Source: an uncultured Bacteroidales bacterium
GTDB taxonomy: Bacteria; Bacteroidota; Bacteroidia; Bacteroidales; Bacteroidaceae
Direction: 5' to 3'
Length of the DNA: 64,000 nt
Assembly (NCBI GenBank): GCA_902799655.1
Contig: CADCBH010000001.1
Coordinates: 62,001-126,000, forward strand
Position numbers and translations under genes: made by a program. The notes below the pieces were generated by a model. The model made no database searches. It was given only the letters and a program-made list of their open reading frames with translations, and was not told where the DNA came from. Of the stretch, positions 59,335-64,000 are shown piece by piece. How positions within the stretch are numbered: the first letter of the stretch is position 1; each line of letters begins with the position of its first letter.

Positions 59335-60363
59335 ATGCAGAGCAAGGTATTATTGATTTATACGGGCGGAACCATAGGTATGAACCGCAATCCGCAGACA
59401 GGAGCCTTGGAGCCCTTCGACTTCGAGCACCTGTTGCAGAATGTGCCCGAACTGAAACAGTTTGATACACAAATTGCCACTTATCAGTTTAACCCGCCTA
59501 TTGACTCCAGCGACATGTCACCACGGATGTGGACAGACCTGAGCCACGTGATTACTGACAACTACGACAACTACGATGGCTTTGTCGTGCTCCACGGTAC
59601 TGATACAATGGCATATACGGCTTCTGCCCTCTCCTACATGTTGGAGAACCTCACCAAACCAGTTATCTTTACGGGCTCTCAGCTGCCTATCGGACAGTTA
59701 CGTACCGACGGCAAGGAGAATCTTATCACCTCGATAGAAATTGCCGCTACAAAAGATTCCGATGGCCATGCGATGGTACCCGAGGTGGGTATCTACTTCA
59801 ACGGTCATCTGTTGCGTGGAAACCGTACCACCAAGCAGAGCGCTGAGGAGTTCAATGCCTTTGAGTCGTTCAACTACCCGCATCTGGTGGATGCCGGTGT
59901 CAATATTACCTATCATCGCCACCGCATGCTGACACCCGAGTGGGATAAACCCATGGTGCCTCACTTCCGACTGGACAACAATGTCATTATCTTCTCACTG
60001 TTCCCGGGTGTTCGTGAAGATCTCATCCGACATATCATCCACACGCCCAATCTGAAGTCGATTGTAATGCGCACCTTCGGTAGTGGTAATGCACCACAAA
60101 GTCCATGGCTTCTCAATGCATTAAAAGAAGGTACGCGCAACGGAAAGGTGATAGTCAACATCAGCCAGTGTTTGCAAGGCTGTGTAGAGATGGCTCGCTA
60201 TGACACGGGATTTCGTTTGCAGGAGGCTGGTGTGGTGAGCGGCTATGACTCTACGGTAGAGAGTGCAGTCACAAAGCTGATGTTTCTCCAGTCGCACTTC
60301 GACGATCCTGAGAAAGTGCGCCACTTCATGAACCAAAGCATCCGTGGTGAAATCAGCTTATAG
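59335..60363 (+). CDS. ansA: Type I (cytoplasmic) L-asparaginase
   Basis: 342 residues without signal peptide, hydrolysing asparagine to aspartate and ammonia. Catalytic motifs: LIYTGGTIGM (first Thr, residue 10), LHGTDTMAYTASALSYML (Thr-Asp pair), and TGSQLPIGQLRTDGKENL with the catalytic Lys downstream. The C-terminal half has MRTFGSGNAP and NISQCLQGCV. The longer reading from 59299 would run through the promoter, and the next Met lies past the catalytic Thr, so the start at 59335 is firm. Confidence 0.96.
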   Translation: MQSKVLLIYTGGTIGMNRNPQTGALEPFDFEHLLQNVPELKQFDTQIATYQFNPPIDSSDMSPRMWTDLSHVITDNYDNYDGFVVLHGTDTMAYTASALSYMLENLTKPVIFTGSQLPIGQLRTDGKENLITSIEIAATKDSDGHAMVPEVGIYFNGHLLRGNRTTKQSAEEFNAFESFNYPHLVDAGVNITYHRHRMLTPEWDKPMVPHFRLDNNVIIFSLFPGVREDLIRHIIHTPNLKSIVMRTFGSGNAPQSPWLLNALKEGTRNGKVIVNISQCLQGCVEMARYDTGFRLQEAGVVSGYDSTVESAVTKLMFLQSHFDDPEKVRHFMNQSIRGEISL

Positions 60364-60365
60364 CT

Positions 60366-60408
60366 CCCCCATTCACCCCATTAGTCCCATCAGACCCATT
60401 ATTCACCT
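60366..60408. repeat. CCCATT-type degenerate tandem repeat
   Basis: CCCCCATTCACCCCATTAGTCCCATCAGACCCATT fills the gap between the asparaginase and rubrerythrin genes: four units of CCCATYnnn at about 9-11 base spacing. Confidence 0.55.
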
Positions 60409-60420
60409 AAAAATAAAATT

Positions 60421-60963
60421 ATGAAAGATCTAAAAGGAACAAAAACCGAGAAAAACCTGCAGGAAGCATTCGCAGGTGAGAGTCAGGCACGTAACAAGTA
60501 CTCCTACTGGGCATCAAAGGCCAAGAAAGACGGCTACGTGCAGATAGCCGCTATCTTCGAGGAGACCGCTGCCAATGAGAAGGAACATGCCAAGATGTGG
60601 TTCAAGCTGCTGGAGGGTGGTGCCATCAAGGATACTGCCAGCAATCTGGAGGCTGCTGCCGGTGGTGAGAACTTCGAATGGACGGATATGTATGCCCGTA
60701 TGGCTCGCGAGGCTCGCGAAGAGGGCTTCGACGAGATTGCCGACAAGTTCGAGATGGTAGCTGCTATCGAAAAGCACCACGAGGAACGCTATCGCAAGCT
60801 ACTCGACAACATCAAGAAGGAACGTGTATTCTCAAAAGATGGTGACGTCATCTGGCAGTGCAGCAACTGCGGTCATATCGTCATCGGCAAGAAGGCTCCA
60901 GAGATTTGTCCCGTATGTGACCACCCGCAGGCTTACTTCCAAGTTAAGGCCGAAAATTATTAA
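60421..60963 (+). CDS. Rubrerythrin
   Basis: 180 residues, a non-haem di-iron peroxidase that detoxifies hydrogen peroxide in anaerobes. The ferritin-like four-helix domain (about 1-135) carries the iron ligands in [25 protein letters not shown] and EKHHEERY. The C-terminal rubredoxin-like domain has two CxxC pairs, CSNC and CPVC (about 143-171). It lies 57 bases after ansA and ends in a strong terminator. Confidence 0.97.
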   Translation: MKDLKGTKTEKNLQEAFAGESQARNKYSYWASKAKKDGYVQIAAIFEETAANEKEHAKMWFKLLEGGAIKDTASNLEAAAGGENFEWTDMYARMAREAREEGFDEIADKFEMVAAIEKHHEERYRKLLDNIKKERVFSKDGDVIWQCSNCGHIVIGKKAPEICPVCDHPQAYFQVKAENY

Positions 60964-60967
60964 AAAC

Positions 60968-60998
60968 AAAGAAGAGGGCGAGATGCCCTCTTCTTTTT
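60968..60998. terminator. Terminator after rubrerythrin
   Basis: Perfect 12-base arms (60968-60979 and 60985-60996) around a 5-base loop with a T-run; shared with the convergent DPP IV gene. Confidence 0.85.
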
Positions 60999-61015
60999 AA
61001 TTCCAGCTCTTCTTT

Positions 61016-63178
61016 TTATTTCAGTTGTTCCTTCAGGAAATTAAAGCACTGGCGGAACAGGTGGTTACGCGTATTACCGCCGTAGATGCTATGATTGCGG
61101 TTGGCGTAAACCTGCTGTCGATAGTCTTTGTCGGCCTCGATGAGTGCCTCGCAGTAATCAGCAGTATTGCGATAGTGTACGTTATCGTCGGCCAGACCAT
61201 GACAGAGCATCAGGGCACCATACAGGTTCTTGGCACGCGTGATAGGATTGTCATCATAACCCGAGGGATTCTCCTGCGGAGTACGCATATAGCGCTCGGT
61301 ATAGATGGTATCGTAATAGCGCCATGAAGTCGGTGGTGCGATGGCAATGCCACAACGGAACACACCACGGCCCTCAGACATCGACATCAGCGTATTGAAG
61401 CCTCCATAGCTCCAACCCCAAATGGCGATACGGTCTTTGTCGACATACGATTGCTGAGCGAGCCACAAAGCCGTCTCCACCTGGTCACGGGCTTCCTGCT
61501 GCCCGAGGTTCAGATAGGTGCTCTTCTCAAAGTCTGCACCACGACCTCCAGTACCACGGTTGTCAACACAGACGCAGATGAAACCCTGCTGGCAGAAGTA
61601 CTGCTCAAGGGCTGCCCCCTGGCCTATCATACCAATGTCCCATGAGTCTTTCACCTGCTGGCTACCAGGACCACCATACTGATACATCACGACAGGATAA
61701 CGCTTCAAGGCATCAAAGTTGGCAGGTTTCACCATCCAGCCATTGAGCGTCACACCTTCCGATGTGGTCAGAGTGAAGAGTTCACGCTGTCCGAGCTCAA
61801 GACCCCTGATGCGATCCTGCAGATAGCGGTTGTCAACAAGAGTCTCCAGCACCTTGCCGCTATTGTTGCAGAGTGTAACGACATGGGGTGTCTGCAAATT
61901 GCTCCAGGTATGGATGAAGTATTTGAGGTTACTGCTGAACAAGGCGGTATTCCAACCTGCTTTTTTCGTCAGGCAGTCACGTTTGCCATTCTCATGGGCC
62001 ACCCAAATACGCTGGTCAGTGGCACCATTCTCGTGCGATGCGAAATAGGTATCACCAGTCTGTTCATCATAGCCATAGACAGCACTCACCTCATAGTTAC
62101 CCTGATCTACCTGACGAAGCAGCTGACCATTGAGATTATACAGATACAAGTGCATATTGCCGTCACGATCGCTAGGCAGTAGGATGTGGCGGTCAGTAAT
62201 CTTGACATTGCTGATAGCCTCCTCGCGCACGTACTTATTTATATTATCTTCAATAGAGAGCTTGCTGACGGTGGTCAGTGGATTGGCCATATAGATGCGC
62301 AGACAGTCCTGATGGCGGTTCAGCGTATAGACAGCCACTATTGATGAGTCACTTGTAGCCTGAATGCGGGGTACGTAGCCGTCTTTTTCGATAGGTACCT
62401 GCAACTGGCGGGTCTGACGGCTGGGCACATCATAGCTCCACACGCTGACTGTAGAGTTGGTCTCACCAGCCACGGGATACTTATAGGTGTAACCTCCCTC
62501 CGATGTGGGAATATAGCATTCTTTCACGGCACTCTCATCATAGCGCACCCAGACAATCTGACGACTGTCAGCCGTGAACACCATCGCACGGCTCAGGCTG
62601 AACTCCTCTTCGTTCACCCAGTCGGGGATACCGTTGATCACTTCATTCTTCTTGCCGTCCTTAGTTACCTGCACCTCAGCATTGCCATACAACAACTTGA
62701 CGATAAAGATATTGCCATCGCGCACAAAGGCGATTTGCACGCCATCAGGCGAGAACAACGGGGTCTGTTGAGGTCCCTTGTCCGACAGGGGTACAATACG
62801 GTTGTTATGGATCGTGTAGATGTAGTAGTTTGCAGTGAACGAGTGGCGATAAATACGCTTCGTCTTGGTCTGTATCAGCATGCGCTTGCCATCAGGGCTC
62901 ACAATATAGCCGTCAATGTTGTCGAGCTTGTCGCCCTTAACCGTGGCAACATCAAACAGCGTACCCAGCTCCTTACCGTTCTTAAATGAATACTGTATGA
63001 TCCGACGGCCGTCATCACTCATTTTAGCATACGTCTCACCATCAGGCAGAGGACTCACGCCACTGACCGTTTCACTACGCAGGGTGCCACGCACCACATC
63101 TTTCAGATTCAGCTTATTGCCAGCCATAGCCGTCATAGTCAGCACCATGGCCAGAAGCATCATTACTTTTCTTTTCAT
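61016..63178 (-). CDS. Dipeptidyl peptidase IV (S9B family)
   Basis: 720 residues with a signal peptide (cleavage near AMA-G, residue 19), so periplasmic. It removes Xaa-Pro/Ala dipeptides from peptide N-termini. The beta-propeller (about 60-490) includes the N-terminus-binding Glu pair in DWVNEEEFSLSRA. The alpha/beta hydrolase domain has nucleophile Ser590 in WGWSYGGF, Asp664/665 in HGLADDNVH and His696 in RNHSIYGG. DPP IV is a known protease of oral and gut Bacteroidota used in protein utilisation. TACCTTTG box at 63202-63209. Confidence 0.96.
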   Translation of the reverse strand: MKRKVMMLLAMVLTMTAMAGNKLNLKDVVRGTLRSETVSGVSPLPDGETYAKMSDDGRRIIQYSFKNGKELGTLFDVATVKGDKLDNIDGYIVSPDGKRMLIQTKTKRIYRHSFTANYYIYTIHNNRIVPLSDKGPQQTPLFSPDGVQIAFVRDGNIFIVKLLYGNAEVQVTKDGKKNEVINGIPDWVNEEEFSLSRAMVFTADSRQIVWVRYDESAVKECYIPTSEGGYTYKYPVAGETNSTVSVWSYDVPSRQTRQLQVPIEKDGYVPRIQATSDSSIVAVYTLNRHQDCLRIYMANPLTTVSKLSIEDNINKYVREEAISNVKITDRHILLPSDRDGNMHLYLYNLNGQLLRQVDQGNYEVSAVYGYDEQTGDTYFASHENGATDQRIWVAHENGKRDCLTKKAGWNTALFSSNLKYFIHTWSNLQTPHVVTLCNNSGKVLETLVDNRYLQDRIRGLELGQRELFTLTTSEGVTLNGWMVKPANFDALKRYPVVMYQYGGPGSQQVKDSWDIGMIGQGAALEQYFCQQGFICVCVDNRGTGGRGADFEKSTYLNLGQQEARDQVETALWLAQQSYVDKDRIAIWGWSYGGFNTLMSMSEGRGVFRCGIAIAPPTSWRYYDTIYTERYMRTPQENPSGYDDNPITRAKNLYGALMLCHGLADDNVHYRNTADYCEALIEADKDYRQQVYANRNHSIYGGNTRNHLFRQCFNFLKEQLK

Positions 63179-63201
63179 CTTGTTTCAAGCTTTTACGTTT
63201 G

Positions 63202-63209
63202 CAAAGGTA
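63202..63209 (-). promoter_or_regulatory. -7 box for the DPP IV gene
   Basis: TACCTTTG on the minus strand, 23 bases before the ATG at 63178. Confidence 0.6.
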
Positions 63210-63244
63210 ATCATTTTCAATAAAATAGCGCACGAAAAACAAAG

Positions 63245-63383
63245 AAAAATGCGAGCGCTGTCATCACGACAGTACTCGCATCAACTTAATTGTATCAGAG
63301 TTTTTATGAAAAAGGGGAAAATAAATTCTTACCCTAAATCCAGCTTTTCATCGTAAACGAAATTAATTATTGATTGTTTGATG
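63245..63383 (-). ncRNA. Candidate small RNA or leader with intrinsic terminator
   Basis: On the minus strand a TAACTTTG box (63387-63394) is followed by about 135 bases with only tiny open frames (for example a 5-codon one starting at about 63353), ending in a strong hairpin: 7-base arms (63275-63281 and 63249-63255), a small internal loop and a further 5-base stem, then TTTTTCTTTG. This has the form of a short terminated transcript upstream of DPP IV. It could equally be an attenuator leader. No RNA family recognised. Confidence 0.35.
63249..63281 (-). terminator. Hairpin with T-run upstream of DPP IV
   Basis: ATGCGAG / CTCGCAT outer arms and CTGTC / GACAG inner arms, followed by five T on the minus strand. 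Confidence 0.6.
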
Positions 63384-63422
63384 GTGCAAAGTTACATAAA
63401 TTTAAGACATCTAGCGTGACAG

Positions 63423-63477
63423 AATTGCAAAAATTAGTCCCGAAATTGCAAAAATAGACTCCTAAAATTGCAAAAAT
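63423..63477. repeat. Three phased AATTGCAAAAAT direct repeats
   Basis: AATTGCAAAAAT begins at 63423, 63444 and 63466, spacing 21 and 22 bases (two helical turns), immediately upstream of the regulator promoter. The partner bases between copies (TAGTCCC, AGACTCC) are also similar. Likely protein-binding sites. Confidence 0.65.
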
Positions 63478-63489
63478 CACTAACACTTC

Positions 63490-63520
63490 TTGCTAATTGG
63501 GCGTTTATTACGTATCTTTG
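63490..63520 (+). promoter_or_regulatory. Promoter for the right-edge regulator gene
   Basis: TTG at 63490-63492, a 20-base spacer and TATCTTTG at 63513-63520, nine bases before the ATG at 63530. Confidence 0.65.
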
Positions 63521-63529
63521 CATAGTAAT

Positions 63530-64000
63530 ATGATATACCAGATATTCTCATCTCTACCTCTCATGGTATGTATGGTAATGGTCGTTCAGTTGTCACTTAC
63601 CTACAGACGGCGCACAGACAAAGCAATACGCTGGTTGTTGCTATGGGCTATCGCCACATTACTATTATATAGTTGTCACTTTATCTATTTCAACCACTAT
63701 ATAAACCTGATACCGTTCAGTGATACCATCTATGTCACCATGAACTTATTGGTATATCCACTATTCCTATTATATATTAGTGGCATTACCGATCGCTCAC
63801 CATTATCCCGAAAGAAAAGTTTCCTATTGTTGGTATTTCTCCCTCCCACAATAGCAGGAATCATCGTTGGCAGCCTCTATGCAACCATGGATCCAGATGA
63901 GATTAAGAAATTCGTCATCAACTATCTATACTATGGACATGAGTCATCACTGACTGGTTTAGCACTCCTTCAAGCATGGGTACACATCATCTGCCAAGTT
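63530..64000 (+). CDS. Membrane protein, probably N-terminus of an AraC-type regulator (3'-partial)
   Basis: Open frame from the ATG at 63530 to the window end (157 codons, no stop). It encodes at least four hydrophobic helices: about residues 5-23, 34-52, 64-85 and 97-115, with basic loops (YRRRTDKAIR, SRKKS). Bacteroidota have many regulators with a 6-7 helix N-terminal membrane domain and a C-terminal AraC-type HTH; the short basic loops and small aromatic-rich helices fit that group. The HTH half is outside the window, so the class is inference. Confidence 0.65.
   Translation, partial: MIYQIFSSLPLMVCMVMVVQLSLTYRRRTDKAIRWLLLWAIATLLLYSCHFIYFNHYINLIPFSDTIYVTMNLLVYPLFLLYISGITDRSPLSRKKSFLLLVFLPPTIAGIIVGSLYATMDPDEIKKFVINYLYYGHESSLTGLALLQAWVHIICQV

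Larger units (their letters stand above)
63179..63529. other. 351-base intergenic region between DPP IV and a regulator gene
   Basis: Holds no coding sequence I can support. It contains the DPP IV -7 box (63202-63209), a hairpin with T-run on the minus strand (63249-63281), a further minus-strand -7 box (63387-63394), three phased direct repeats (63423-63477), and the promoter of the regulator gene (63490-63520). Confidence 0.7.

Noticed and set aside
1-64000. tRNA, rRNA, insertion sequence, prophage or attachment site
   Set aside because: I found no cloverleaf-like sequence, no transposase or integrase coding region, and no paired terminal repeats bounding a block.

Overview
The window is from a member of the Bacteroidota, most likely a Prevotella-like gut or rumen bacterium. 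The evidence is the recurring TAnnTTTG -7 promoter box with little or no Shine-Dalgarno sequence, Bacteroidales families such as DUF4421, DUF1460 and DUF1015, lipoproteins with a Bacteroidota-style lipobox, an S9B dipeptidyl peptidase IV, a cellulase ending in a short Prevotella-type C-terminal tail, and AT-rich tandem repeats between genes. The species is an inference; no rRNA gene is present.

Positions 1-22114 are one open reading frame (at least 7,370 codons, 5' end outside the window). It encodes a giant, presumably surface or secreted protein. Chitobiase-like and other N-terminal modules are followed by GLUG-like repeats and then more than 5,000 residues of Gly-rich beta-helix coils (VYGGG / ISGGTI pattern), arranged in very long superrepeats. 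It stops in the middle of a coil with no recognisable sorting domain.

22200-24851 (minus) is a HAD phosphatase - panB - MFS transporter operon. 24953-27169 encodes a long RelA/SpoT homologue with a ruined hydrolase domain. 27213-29031 (minus) encodes PepD and a small lipoprotein. 29100-31372 encodes a small membrane protein, an OmpH/Skp-like lipoprotein and a DbpA-type DEAD-box helicase whose coding sequence carries an inserted intergenic-type repeat. 31520-36529 is the serine region: serC (broken by a short deletion), a lysine-type SerA and a DUF1015 protein, with a GH5 cellulase lying on the opposite strand between SerA and DUF1015. A YigZ-family gene follows.

37137-42051 (minus) is a five-gene operon: Gfo/Idh/MocA oxidoreductase, DUF4421 barrel, DUF1460 amidase, YkvA-like protein and FAD oxidoreductase. 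42141-44173 holds a polytopic membrane protein overlapping hisB. 44176-49804 holds a nucleotidyltransferase-like protein, a divergent NAD-dependent DNA ligase, metY and trpS. 49823-52553 holds a frameshifted small secreted protein, a membrane-anchored HTH protein, and an NfeD-stomatin pair. 52578-59179 (minus) encodes a response regulator-histidine kinase fusion with a TPR/SpoIIE phosphatase, then glmS and uxaC. 59335-63178 encodes L-asparaginase, rubrerythrin and DPP IV.

The last 820 bases hold a candidate small RNA, three helically phased direct repeats and the start of a membrane-type regulator gene that runs off the window. Two genes look damaged (serC by an approximately 46-base deletion, the small secreted protein by one extra base); sequencing or assembly error cannot be excluded for either. 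I saw no tRNA, rRNA, CRISPR array, transposase or phage gene.
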